A DNA stretch of 64,000 bases from Shewanella maritima (GCF_004295345.1 NZ_CP036200.1:4403501-4467500), one strand, 5' to 3'; counted from the stretch's first letter, positions 1 through 8,832 are shown. Made by a program: numbers and translations. Notes: generated by a model from the letters alone, not told the origin.

Positions 1-94
1 ATAACAATTAAGCTCTATACATTATCTTAAATTGGAGAGTTGACTTGTTTTATACTGTTGCCGATTTAAAGTTCGACAAACATAAAAGGTCATT

Positions 95-988
95 ATGTTA
101 AACCGCTCTGAAGATCTAACTATTTTAATCGCTGTTGCTGAGCATGGCGGCTTTAGCGCTGCAGCGAATGCACTCGATATTCAAGTCGCTAAAGTCTCGC
201 GCAGTGTCAGTCGAATCGAGTCTACTCTCGGGGTGAGCTTGATTAATCGTACTACGCGTAAAATCGAGCTGACAGAAGAGGGCAAGCAGTTTATTCATTC
301 AGTGCGTCAAGCGTTAAATCAGGTTGATCTGGCAGAGCAAGCTGTGATCAACCTTGGACACAAGCCTGCAGGCAAATTAAGAGTTGATGCCGCTACGCCA
401 TTTGTGCTGCATCAGTTAGTGCCTTTAGTCGCCGAGTTTAGACAAGCTTACCCTGATATTGAGCTGCAACTGACGTCAAATGAAGGCTATGTTGATTTAA
501 TTGAGAACCGCACCGATCTGGCTATTCGTATTGGTCGCCTGCATGACTCGAGTATGCATGCCAGTAGCCTTGGTAAAAGCAAGTTGCATTTGGTTGCAGC
601 GCCTGATTATCTTGAAAAGTATGGCAACCTTAATGACGTGGCGGAGTTAAGTCAGCATCAGCTTATTGGCTTTAGCGATATTAAGCAGCTAAACATATGG
701 CCTTTACCGGGCTTTGAATCGGCTGTACAAGCAGGGCAAATGCAGCTTAGTTGCAGCAATGGTGAAACCATGCGTCAGCTTGTTTTGGCAGGCAATGGCA
801 TTGCTTGTCTGTCTAACTTTATGGTGGCGAACGATATTGCCTCAGGCAAGTTAGTATCTGTGTTGGCAGATAAGTTGATTGCCAACAGTGATAGAGAAAA
901 TGTCAGCGCGGTTTATTATCGCTCTTCAGCGGTATCGAGCCGTATTTCAGCATTTATTGAATTCATCAAACCAAGATTGGCGCTGTAA
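95..988 (+). CDS. LysR-family transcriptional regulator
   Basis: A 297-residue protein of the usual LysR length. Residues about 5-62 form the winged helix-turn-helix (AAEHGGF-like start, then SRSVSRIESTLGVSLINRTT with the typical recognition-helix pattern), and about 90-295 the effector-binding domain. The start at 95 has AAGG seven bases upstream. It lies directly upstream of, and in the same direction as, two flavin ene-reductase genes, so control of those genes is a reasonable inference, but the effector is unknown. A 9-bp inverted repeat (CACAAAAGT/ACTTTTGTG, 1053-1078) and a palindrome (1133-1149) lie between it and the first reductase. Confidence 0.93.
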   Translation: MLNRSEDLTILIAVAEHGGFSAAANALDIQVAKVSRSVSRIESTLGVSLINRTTRKIELTEEGKQFIHSVRQALNQVDLAEQAVINLGHKPAGKLRVDAATPFVLHQLVPLVAEFRQAYPDIELQLTSNEGYVDLIENRTDLAIRIGRLHDSSMHASSLGKSKLHLVAAPDYLEKYGNLNDVAELSQHQLIGFSDIKQLNIWPLPGFESAVQAGQMQLSCSNGETMRQLVLAGNGIACLSNFMVANDIASGKLVSVLADKLIANSDRENVSAVYYRSSAVSSRISAFIEFIKPRLAL

Positions 989-1132
989 CCCTTGCCTCAT
1001 CATCGGTATTTGTTGTGAGCCTTGCAACAACTCTGTCTATTTTTGTTATTTTCACAAAAGTTATTTGTGACTTTTGTGGTTTTTGCGTTTTGAATATCCC
1101 GGTAAACTCAGTCTCATTCAATTGATCGCTAG

Positions 1133-1149
1133 TTAGATTTTGAATCTAA
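1133..1149. promoter_or_regulatory. Palindrome TTAGATT-TTG-AATCTAA upstream of ene-reductase
   Basis: A perfect 7-3-7 inverted repeat lying 27 bp upstream of the first Old Yellow Enzyme start codon, between it and the LysR gene. It fits a regulator operator such as the T-N11-A sites of LysR proteins. The link to the adjacent regulator is inferred from position only. Confidence 0.4.
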
Positions 1150-1176
1150 ATTAGAGCAAATAAAGAGACAGATCCT

Positions 1177-2295
1177 ATGCCTGCAAAACTGCTACAACCA
1201 ATTAAACTGGGTAACTTTTCGCTAGCTAACCGCATTGTAATGCCACCTATGACACGCTCTAGGGCGACTCAACCTGGCGACTGCGCCAATGAGATGATGG
1301 CAACCTATTATGCGCAACGTGCCAGTGCTGGACTCATTGTAGGCGAGGGCACGCAAATTTCCCCTATCGCTAAAGGGTACGCCTGGACGCCGGGTATTTA
1401 CACACCTGCGCAAGTTCAAGGCTGGCGTAAAGTCACCGATGCTGTGCACCAGCAAGGCGGTGTGATGTTTGCCCAGTTATGGCATGTTGGTCGGGTTACC
1501 CATCCAGACAATATTGGCGGTGAGCAGCCTATTTCGGCATCTGCTATCAAAGCAGAAAACGTTAAAGTGTTTATCGATAATGGTACAAATGAGCCGGGTT
1601 TTGTTGATGTGGTTGAGCCTCGCGCAATGACCAAACAAGACATTGAAGCTGTTCTCGCTGAGTTTAAGCAAGCGGCGCTAAATGCCATAGAGGCTGGCTT
1701 TGATGGCGTTGAGCTACACGGTGCTAACGGTTATCTGGTCAATCAATTTGTGGATTCACAGTCAAATGCTCGTACTGACGAGTATGGCGGCAGCTTAGCG
1801 AATCGTTTGCGCTTTTTAGATGAAGTTGTTGATGCTTTAGTACAAGCCGTAGGTAAAGAAAAAATCGGCGTTCGACTTGCGCCTTTGACCACGCTTAATG
1901 GCACTGTTGACGATAACCCTGAGCAAACCTATGTTGCGGCGGCAAAAGTTTTGAATAAGCATGGTATTGCCTATATGCATATTGCCGAAGCGGATTGGGA
2001 TGATGCGCCAGTAATGTCGCTTGAGTTTAAACAGCAGTTACGCGATGCGTTTAACGGGGTCATTATTTACGCTGGTAAATATGATGCTAAGCGAGCTAGC
2101 GTTGCCATTGAGTCTGGCGTGGCGGATATGATTGCCTTTGGCAGACCATTTGTTGCCAACCCTGATCTTGTGTCGCGAATAGCGCACTCACAGCCTTGGG
2201 CTAGCCATGATCCTAACACCTTATTCGGCGGTGGTGAAAAAGGGTTAAGTGACTACCCAAGATTTTCTGATACAGACGCATCCGCGACTGTCTAA
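1177..2295 (+). CDS. Old Yellow Enzyme family ene-reductase (NADH:flavin oxidoreductase)
   Basis: A 372-residue FMN-dependent TIM-barrel oxidoreductase of the OYE/NemA family, which reduces activated C=C bonds or nitro groups with NAD(P)H. The N-terminus has the classical LGNFSLANRIVMPPMTRSRA pattern. Near residue 180 is VELHGANGYL, carrying the His-Asn substrate-anion pair and the proton-donor Tyr, followed by RTDEYGGSLANRLRF. The C-terminus has the FGRPFVANPDLV phosphate-binding segment. AAAGAGAC precedes the ATG. A closely related paralogue follows 67 bp downstream, and the two probably form one transcript ending at the hairpin at 3481. Confidence 0.95.
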   Translation: MPAKLLQPIKLGNFSLANRIVMPPMTRSRATQPGDCANEMMATYYAQRASAGLIVGEGTQISPIAKGYAWTPGIYTPAQVQGWRKVTDAVHQQGGVMFAQLWHVGRVTHPDNIGGEQPISASAIKAENVKVFIDNGTNEPGFVDVVEPRAMTKQDIEAVLAEFKQAALNAIEAGFDGVELHGANGYLVNQFVDSQSNARTDEYGGSLANRLRFLDEVVDALVQAVGKEKIGVRLAPLTTLNGTVDDNPEQTYVAAAKVLNKHGIAYMHIAEADWDDAPVMSLEFKQQLRDAFNGVIIYAGKYDAKRASVAIESGVADMIAFGRPFVANPDLVSRIAHSQPWASHDPNTLFGGGEKGLSDYPRFSDTDASATV

Positions 2296-2362
2296 TTTAA
2301 AGTTTTCAAAGATTAGTTAAATAACGATTTAACGAGCTATTTAAAGAAAAAGAGGTTTATTA

Positions 2363-3454
2363 ATGCTGTTCTCTTCATTTCAACTAGGGCCTGTGACGCT
2401 CGATAATCGCGTCGCCATGGCACCAATGACGCGCTCGCGCACCAGCCAACCTGGTGATGTGCCGAATGACATGATGGCAACCTACTATGCCCAGCGCGCT
2501 AATGCTGGTTTGATTATTACCGAAGGCGCGCCAGTGTCAGATGTCGCCCGCGGCTATTCAATGACACCTGGTATATACACTCAAGCACATATCGATGGCT
2601 GGAAGAAAGTCACTGATGCTGTGCACGCAAAAGGCGGTAAAATTTACATACAGCTGTGGCATGTTGGTCGCCGCAGTCATGAGGTTATTGCGGGTGAAAC
2701 GCCACTGTCAGCATCAGCGGTAAAAGTGCCCGATCAAGTTTTTGGCCCGCTAGCTGAAGGTGGTTTTGGCATGATTGAAACCAGTCTGCCGAGGGCGATG
2801 ACTAAGCAAGATATCGAGCAAACCATTGCTGATTTTGTTCAGGCTGCGAAAAATAGTATCGAGGCGGGGTTTGATGGCGTTGAAATTCACGGCGCTCATG
2901 GTTACTTGTTTGATCAGTTTATGCGTAAAGCCAGTAATCAGCGCACCGATGAGTATGGCGGCAGTGCCCAAAATCGTTTGCGTTTTTTAATCGAGACTCT
3001 TGATTCTGTGGGAGAAGCCATTGGCCGTGATCGCGTTGCTGTACGTTTATCACCACATGTGATGGAAGGTGACGGCTCGGTTGATGATGAAATCGAACAG
3101 TTGGTGATTGAACTAGCTAAGCACTTTGCCGTAAAACCGTTAGCTTATTTACATTTATCTGAGAATATTTCTAACTATTTGCCAGTACCAGATGAGTTTA
3201 GAAAGACGCTAAGAGATGAATATAAAGGTGCGATTATGGTCGCAGGTAAGCTAACTAAAGACTCGGCACAGCAGTTATTGGCGTCAGGTTTAATCGACCT
3301 ATGTGCATTCGGTACACCTTATGTGACTAACCCAGATTTGGTGGCGCGCTTCAAGCAAGGCTGGCCGTTAGCTGAGTTTGATGCAGATGCCAGATTGAGT
3401 TTGTATGGTGGCAGTGAACAGGGCTACATCGATTACCCCAACTATTCGGCGTAG
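2363..3454 (+). CDS. Old Yellow Enzyme family ene-reductase, second copy
   Basis: A 363-residue paralogue of the preceding gene with the same domain plan. Its active-site motif is VEIHGAHGYL, so the second anion-binding residue is His rather than Asn. This is the H/H type seen in pentaerythritol tetranitrate reductase and NemA; the first copy is the H/N type known from OYE1 and morphinone reductase. The flanking RTDEYGGSAQNRLRF motif is kept. AAAGAGG lies upstream of the start. The tandem pair suggests an old duplication with divergence of substrate preference; actual substrates cannot be read from the sequence. Confidence 0.95.
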   Translation: MLFSSFQLGPVTLDNRVAMAPMTRSRTSQPGDVPNDMMATYYAQRANAGLIITEGAPVSDVARGYSMTPGIYTQAHIDGWKKVTDAVHAKGGKIYIQLWHVGRRSHEVIAGETPLSASAVKVPDQVFGPLAEGGFGMIETSLPRAMTKQDIEQTIADFVQAAKNSIEAGFDGVEIHGAHGYLFDQFMRKASNQRTDEYGGSAQNRLRFLIETLDSVGEAIGRDRVAVRLSPHVMEGDGSVDDEIEQLVIELAKHFAVKPLAYLHLSENISNYLPVPDEFRKTLRDEYKGAIMVAGKLTKDSAQQLLASGLIDLCAFGTPYVTNPDLVARFKQGWPLAEFDADARLSLYGGSEQGYIDYPNYSA

Positions 3455-3480
3455 TTAGCCCCATTTTCAAACATAAAATG

Positions 3481-3509
3481 AAAGCCCTGATCTGAGATCA
3501 GGGCTTTTG
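3481..3509 (+). terminator. Rho-independent terminator after the ene-reductase pair
   Basis: Twelve-base stem AAAGCCCTGATC/GATCAGGGCTTT with a 3-base centre, ending in TTTT, 26 bp after the stop of the second ene-reductase. Confidence 0.85.
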
Positions 3510-3529
3510 CTTATTGCTCGTTTATAATC

Positions 3530-3645
3530 GCCCCGTCAACTTTGGGGTAAATAAACGTTGTTCGCGCAAGTCGCCGTAAAATCGTCCATGATGGCTCCGC
3601 TTTAGCATCCCTGCTAAAGAGGCTTGCTTCTCCAAAGTTAATTTC
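3530..3645. repeat. Structured intergenic palindrome
   Basis: AACTTTGG (3538-3545) is inverted as CCAAAGTT (3632-3639). Between them lies a perfect hairpin, CTTTAGCA-TCCC-TGCTAAAG (3600-3619). It sits between the 3' ends of convergent genes, after the terminator at 3481. It could be a REP/MITE-like repeat or a small structured RNA. No gene is seen in 3509-3711. Confidence 0.4.
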
Positions 3646-3711
3646 CCCTCAAAATATACGCACTAATGTGGTTGGCTAATCAGTTTCGATACAACTTACC
3701 TCGAATGCAGG

Positions 3712-5219
3712 TTACTTAGCCTGATGTTGGTTAAGTACCCATTCGGTGAGCAACCTTACACCATAACCTGTACCACCAATAGCTACTTCACCCTCTGCAG
3801 ATGATGCTAATGCGTTACCTGCCATGTCGATGTGTAGCCATGGGTATCACCGACAAATTGTTGTAAGAAGGTCGCCGCAGTAGTGCCACTTGGGCCGCCT
3901 TTACCTGTGTTGCGTAGATCGGCAATTGGGCTTTCAAGCATTTCTTTATAGCCTAGCGGTAGGTGCCAAACAGGTTCATTTACGGCTTCGCCGGCGGCTT
4001 TAAACTCAGATACTAGCTTATCGCTGTCACTGAAAATTCCGCCCCACTTAGTGCCTAGCGCGCGATATTTACCGCCAGTCAGGGTAGCAATATCGACCAT
4101 CACACTTGGCTGAAAGTGCTCGCGTGCATACCACATACTATCGGCTAGCACTAAGCGGCCTTCAGCATCGGTATGGGTAATTTCAACACTCAATCCCTCA
4201 GCAGTAGTGAGCACATCACCCGGGATAAATGATTTTTCAGATACCATGTTCTCAGCGATACCCATCACGGCAACCACGTTTACTTTCGCTTCCATCGCCG
4301 CCAATGCTTTAATAGTACCAAGCGCCGCTGCAGCGCCAGCCATGTCTGACTTCATGCGCACGATATGCTCGCCAGTTTTAATTTGAATACCGCCAGAGTC
4401 GAAGGTCACCCCTTTACCCGCGATAGCAATTGGTGCGTCATTACTACCTTTATAGTGAGCAACGATTAAACGTGAGCCATCGACACTGCCGCGACCGACA
4501 GCTTCCAAGGCGTTCATACCAAGCTTTTTGATCTGCTTTGGCTCAAGCACTTTGATTTTTACATCCAATTTTTTGAGTTTTTTAGCTTCAGCGACAAAGT
4601 CCTTTGGGGTCAGTTCTGTCGGCACTTCGTTAGTTAAATCGCGTGCTAAAAATACCCCTGACTGAATATGCTCGAGCGTGCTGTAGGCAGACTGGGTTTG
4701 CTTTACATCTGCAACATCAAAGGTGTAAGTCTTAGCTTGATGCTTTTCTTGCTTGTACTTATCAAAGTTGTATGAACGTAACTTGATACCATGGGCGATA
4801 TAAGATGCTTGAGTTACATCTAAATGCTCAGCAGCTACTGACACATCGGCAATGGTTTTGGCACCTAGTTTACCTGCGATATTACCACCTAGTTTGGTCA
4901 GCTCTGCTTTGCTCAGTGGCTTGTCGCCTAAACCTACGACTAACACGCGGTCAAAACTCAGTTGGTTTGGCGCGATGACTTCTACAAATGAATTAAAGCT
5001 GGCGTCGAATTTATTGGCATTTAATGCGCGGCTAAGCTGGCCATTCGTTTTCGAGTCAAAATCTTTAAAGCCTGTGGTGTTGCCTTCGCTTTTAAATACC
5101 ACCAGGGTATCTGACTTAGCGTTAACTTGGTTGGAGAATTGAAACGTCTCTGCTGAGACTGAGTGAGAAAAACTAAGGGTAAGTAGCGCGGCAGATAACA
5201 TAGTTAGCTTGGCTTTCAT
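3712..5219 (-). pseudogene. Exported M17 leucyl aminopeptidase, frameshifted near its C-terminus
   Basis: A PepA-type cytosol-aminopeptidase-family protein with an N-terminal signal peptide (residues 1-23, ending SVSA), so probably periplasmic rather than cytosolic. The metal and catalytic residues of the family are visible: GKGVTFDSGG (Lys, Asp), MKSDMAGA (Asp) and HTDAEGRL (Asp, Glu, Arg). The frame breaks after FVGDT: one base is missing in a G run at 3841-3844 (C run on the coding strand). The uninterrupted frame stops at 3807. Restoring one base gives the expected family end (PWLHIDMAGNALASSAEGEVAI...) through to a TAA at 3712. About 45 C-terminal residues are lost if the deletion is real. 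A sequencing error is equally possible. Confidence 0.85.
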
Positions 5220-5469
5220 TGAACGGTCCTGTCCTTATTGATTTGATTTATTAATTGGAGTTTGTTGGTTGCATCAGTGCGCAGAATATAACGATTCCTC
5301 AATGGCAATGTAAATCAATTGCTGAAACTTTACGAAGACGTTAAGTGTAAATTCATATTTCGTAGCCGTTTGCGAGTTAAGTTGAACAGAGGTAGTAACG
5401 GGTATTACTTAATCATGAGGAAATAGCCTAAGCTTAAATAACCAAAATATAACAATGTTCGAGGTGTGT

Positions 5470-6216
5470 ATGCCCCGTGGTTTTGCTTTTATTTTGTTAA
5501 TTACAGTAATAGTTATAAAGCCTATCGCGCTGGTGGCGGAGGAGATGAAGCTGTCGATGCTAGATTGGCCGCCATTTACTAGCGTCTCTTTGCCGGATAA
5601 AGGCATATCAGCATTGGTAGTTAAGCAAGCATTGAACACCATAGATATCGAACCAGAGTTCCATCACCTGCCGTGGAATCGCGCGATTCGCTTAGTGAAC
5701 AGCGGCAAACAAGTGGGCTATCTCCCTGAGTATCAATACCAAAGTGAGCAATTGATATTTTCTGACCCCATTGGGCAAAGTCCAATTATGCTATTGTTTA
5801 TTAAAGGTAAGCCTATTTCATGGCAAACTCAGCATGACCTAACTCAATACACACTCGGCGTGAATACTGGTTACATTAATACTAAGGTAATTGACGATAA
5901 TATTGCTTCAGGTAAGCAGCGGGTGGAGTTAACATCAACTGAATATCAGTCAATTCAGGTGTTGCTGGCGGGTAGGGTAGATGCAATTGTCATTGATAAG
6001 CATGTATTTGAATACCTCAAGTCAGACCCTTATGTGAAACAGCACATTGACAAGTTGCAGCTTGACGACAAAATACTGGAGAACAAGCACTTACACATTG
6101 CTTTTGATAATTCGGCATTTGGTAGATTATGGCGTGATAAGGTTAATCAGGGGTTGGCAAACATTGATGTGCAAGCCATTGTTGATGAACAATTGCTACG
6201 TTTGAAAGCTAATTAG
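5470..6216 (+). CDS. Periplasmic solute-binding protein, family 3-like
   Basis: About 248 residues. The start at 5470 is preferred over the in-frame ATG at 5455 because GAGGTG lies just before it and the product then begins with a clean signal peptide (hydrophobic residues about 4-20, ending LVAEE). The mature part has the bacterial family-3 solute-binding layout (LDWPPFTS near the N-terminus, then PWNRAIRLVNSGK, a GVNTGY segment and a DAIVIDKHVF segment). No permease or ATPase gene is adjacent, so it is either an orphan binding protein or part of a sensory or scattered transport system. Ligand unknown. Confidence 0.85.
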   Translation: MPRGFAFILLITVIVIKPIALVAEEMKLSMLDWPPFTSVSLPDKGISALVVKQALNTIDIEPEFHHLPWNRAIRLVNSGKQVGYLPEYQYQSEQLIFSDPIGQSPIMLLFIKGKPISWQTQHDLTQYTLGVNTGYINTKVIDDNIASGKQRVELTSTEYQSIQVLLAGRVDAIVIDKHVFEYLKSDPYVKQHIDKLQLDDKILENKHLHIAFDNSAFGRLWRDKVNQGLANIDVQAIVDEQLLRLKAN

Positions 6217-6260
6217 TTTTTATTGAAGGAGTGATGTGAGTTTTGAGAGTTGTTGATCAC

Positions 6261-6292
6261 TAAGGCCTGGCGCATTAAGCCAGGCCTTATTT
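6261..6292. terminator. Bidirectional terminator hairpin
   Basis: TAAGGCCTGGC and GCCAGGCCTTA form an 11-bp stem with a 7-base loop between the converging solute-binding protein and yccF genes. Confidence 0.8.
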
Positions 6293-6332
6293 GTTTAGCT
6301 TTGCCTATTACAGTCACAAAGCGAGTCGAGCG

Positions 6333-6758
6333 TTAGATACGGTGGATTACCTGATCTTTATTGATAATCGTTTGTCCTATTGGTGCTAGGCTCAGTAGTG
6401 CCAATTTGAAATGCTGCACCGCGAACGGAATACCGATAATGGTAATAGCACAAGCCAGTGCGGACGCTAAATGACCCAGTGCTAACCAGATCCCGAAGAA
6501 CACTAGCCAGATAATATTACCTAGAAGCCCCATGGTGCCAGTACCTAAATCTTCTTCGCCACGTAAGGTTTTGCGGTTAACGCTTTCTTGACCAAATGGC
6601 CAAAATGCCATTTCACCGATAACAAAACATGCTCGGCCAAAAGGGATACCAATAATACTGATAAAACAAAGCACACCCACTAGCCACCACGCTAGGCCCA
6701 TAATAAAGCCGCCCATTACAAACCATGCGATATTAAAAATAAGCCTTAAAATACTCAT
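6333..6758 (-). CDS. yccF: YccF-family inner-membrane protein
   Basis: A 141-residue hydrophobic protein made of two similar halves, each with the YccF-domain signature IIGIPFG or IIGIPFA after a Trp/Leu-rich membrane segment (residues about 8-45 and 78-118). Length and the tandem layout match the E. coli YccF family. Function is not established; inner-membrane location follows from the predicted helices. Monocistronic by position: it faces the preceding gene and has about 230 bp before the repeat element upstream. Confidence 0.92.
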   Translation of the reverse strand: MSILRLIFNIAWFVMGGFIMGLAWWLVGVLCFISIIGIPFGRACFVIGEMAFWPFGQESVNRKTLRGEEDLGTGTMGLLGNIIWLVFFGIWLALGHLASALACAITIIGIPFAVQHFKLALLSLAPIGQTIINKDQVIHRI

Positions 6759-6989
6759 ATTGCTCCTTGTCGAATAAAAGTAGAGTAAAAACCAATCACT
6801 AGACTGGATGCTAGGACTAGGTACTAACGTAAATGCGATAAGTGTGCCAACAGTGGCAATAAATTATCCATTTGTAGCAAGGTGTTGATATTATTGCGTT
6901 TATTGGTCTGTCTAAGAGTTTGAAGCCTAGCCGTTATATTGCAACAATAAATTGATCTGCGATTTCACACTAACTTTTAGTTAAAATGG

Positions 6990-7289
6990 CTAGGGTCTGT
7001 TGATCTTTGCTGATTAGAATTTGTTCGAATTAAAAGCACTTTAATCGCGACGCGAGCGATGACGTCTAGTCACCTAAACCTATTGATTTTAACAACAGGG
7101 CTCGCAACAAACTAAGCTCTTTGCTAAGGGCGCAGGTGCTTTTAACCGAACCTTTCAGGCAGCGCTTGTTGTCATTTCTACTGCGTTAACGACTTATCAT
7201 GTGGAGCAACCACACATCAAAGTCGTTGCCTTGTATAAATTTCCAACAAGCAGCTGCAAAAATAATCTTGAAAGATCAACAGGCCCTAG
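6990..7289. mobile_element. MITE-like element with 19-bp terminal inverted repeats
   Basis: CTAGGGTCTGTTGATCTTT at 6990-7008 is repeated inverted at 7271-7289 with one mismatch in 19, bounding a 300-bp non-coding element. The outer CTAG at each end could be a target duplication or part of the repeat. No transposase is encoded. The right end abuts the reading frame of the downstream PLP enzyme, so the insertion has replaced that gene's native promoter or leader. From memory, similar GGGTCTGTTGATC-ended elements occur in Shewanella genomes; this was not checked here. Confidence 0.8.
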
Positions 7290-7345
7290 TGCTGAGTGTG
7301 GCTCAGCCTTCGATTAATTTTCGTCATTCATTTTTGGTCTCATTT

Positions 7346-8317
7346 ATGTTTTCTCCAAGCCCAGTACACACTATGCTGTTTCAGCAGCGCACCATTTATA
7401 TCAAACGTGATGATTTACTGGATGAAGCATTTAGCGGCAATAAAGCCCGCAAGTTTGATTACTTTTTCTATGATCAATTCCCTGAGGTCACCCATGTGAT
7501 TGGCAGCGGCAGTGCGCAGGCCAATTCCTTGTATTCGCTATCTGAGTTGGCAAAACGTAAGGGTTGGCAGTTAGACTTTTTTGTCGACCATATTCCTAGT
7601 TACGTGAAACAAAACCCTCGCGGTAACTATCTAGCTGCGCTTAATAATGGCGCTCGGGTGATAAGCGTGAGTGACCATGTTCAATACGCGCATATTAAAG
7701 CCGATAACCTAGATGATAAGGTGGCAGTGATAGCGGCAGACTATCAAAGCCGCTTGGGGCAAGAACAGGTGCTGCATGTACCTGAAGGTGGGCGTTGTGA
7801 GTATGCTCAATCTGGTGTTGCTAAGCTTGGCGCAGAAATTGTGAGTTGGGCGAATGACAATTCAATTCAACAGTTAGATATTTTTCTGCCTGCCGGTACT
7901 GGCACCACAGCCCTGTACCTACAGCAATATTTTGTGCAGCAACATATTGCCGATAATTTTAAGGTGTTTACTTGCGCCACTGTTGGCAGCGCAGATTATT
8001 TGAAGCAGCAGTTTATGCAATTAACTGACAACTCAAGCGAGCTCCCAACTATCTTGTCCAATGGCAAAAAATATCATTTTGGTAAGCTCTATCGCGAGTG
8101 TTATGACATCTGGCGTGAGGTTAATGAAGGCGGTATTGAGTTTGAGCTGCTATATGACCCAATCGGTTTCTTGGTGCTCAAGCACTACTTAAGTCACTGT
8201 CAAATTGAACAGGGCAAGTCCAGCATAGGCAATCGTCCTATCATGTATATTCATCAAGGTGGCTTAAAAGGTAATGAAACCATGCTGCCGAGGTATCAGC
8301 GCAAATACCCGGATTGA
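7346..8317 (+). CDS. PLP-dependent ACC deaminase / D-cysteine desulfhydrase-like enzyme
   Basis: Fold-type II PLP enzyme of the ACC deaminase/D-cysteine desulfhydrase group. IYIKRDDLL is followed by FSGNKARKFDYF, which holds the Schiff-base Lys. A Ser-rich GSGSAQANS segment and PAGTGTTAL (phosphate-binding loop) follow. The frame is open back to an ATG at 7199, but everything before 7290 is the inserted MITE, so those codons are not native. Homology-like sequence starts near PSPVHTM, favouring ATG 7346; GTG 7289 is an alternative. No strong ribosome site is seen. The gene may be poorly expressed. The substrate is uncertain because this family is mis-assigned easily. Confidence 0.8.
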   Translation: MFSPSPVHTMLFQQRTIYIKRDDLLDEAFSGNKARKFDYFFYDQFPEVTHVIGSGSAQANSLYSLSELAKRKGWQLDFFVDHIPSYVKQNPRGNYLAALNNGARVISVSDHVQYAHIKADNLDDKVAVIAADYQSRLGQEQVLHVPEGGRCEYAQSGVAKLGAEIVSWANDNSIQQLDIFLPAGTGTTALYLQQYFVQQHIADNFKVFTCATVGSADYLKQQFMQLTDNSSELPTILSNGKKYHFGKLYRECYDIWREVNEGGIEFELLYDPIGFLVLKHYLSHCQIEQGKSSIGNRPIMYIHQGGLKGNETMLPRYQRKYPD

Positions 8318-8460
8318 CCAAAGGCATATTAAGAATTGTCGATGTACAAAATTGATGAGCTGCTTCAGCGAGAAAGTTTGAATCGAACTAGTTTAGCAAT
8401 GGGTTTGGAGATAATGCTTAAGACTTGGGTGTGATAGTTAAGAAAAAATTTTGATTACAT

Positions 8461-8532
8461 TTGCTCTGTTTTAATAAACGGCGGTAAATGAGAGGAATGT
8501 ACCGTGAAATGCGTTTATCGTTAACAGAGCAA
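8461..8532. repeat. 72-bp nested hairpin element
   Basis: TTGCTCTGTTTTAATAAACG (8461-8480) is matched inverted by 8512-8532, which differs only in the middle of the arm. A second stem, CGGTA (8482-8486)/TACCG (8500-8504), is nested inside. It lies about 145 bp after the PLP enzyme stop in a gap (8318-8644) with no recognisable gene. There is no T tract, so it is not a normal terminator. It does not show the integron attC end motifs. A palindromic repeat or structured RNA is possible. Confidence 0.45.
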
Positions 8533-8644
8533 TTTGGAATCGTTTGGCTAGCTTCGAAATGGATTACTAGCTTTAACGTTTGTATTTTTGTTTCGTTGTT
8601 TATGAGTCGGTGTTAGCGAGTTTGTAGTCAATAGTGAATTGAAA

Positions 8645-8818
8645 CTACTTATTTGTGCTAATCAACCATTTCATAAATCTAAGCGCTTCAGTTCGCTTGG
8701 TAAATGTTTGTTTTGTTTTGCCTTTACGATCTGTAAATGCAATTGAGTTTTTGTTTGATGAAATAGAGTCAACTGGAAAGTCTACTACGATTTCATGTCC
8801 GTTTAGATTGTATGACAT
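8645..8818 (-). CDS. Hypothetical 57-residue protein
   Basis: Not recognised. The start is fixed by AAGGAG (8827-8832), eight bases before the ATG at 8818; the open frame continues to a GTG at 8827, which lies inside the ribosome site and is rejected. The protein begins MSYNLNGHEIVVDFP and is basic in its second half (DRKGKTKQTFTKRTEALRFMKW). No membrane segment or cysteine is present. It stands alone in a gene-poor region, so it is probably accessory. The good ribosome site and balanced composition are the only evidence that it is real. Confidence 0.55.
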   Translation of the reverse strand: MSYNLNGHEIVVDFPVDSISSNKNSIAFTDRKGKTKQTFTKRTEALRFMKWLISTNK

Positions 8819-8832
8819 AGGCCACACTCCTT

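Noticed and set aside
7199-7345. N-terminal extension of the PLP enzyme
   Set aside because: Codons up to 7289 lie inside the MITE, and the remainder before ATG 7346 shows no family-like sequence.
8461-8532. Integron attC site
   Set aside because: The palindrome lacks RYYYAAC/GTTRRRY ends, and no integrase or cassette array is visible.
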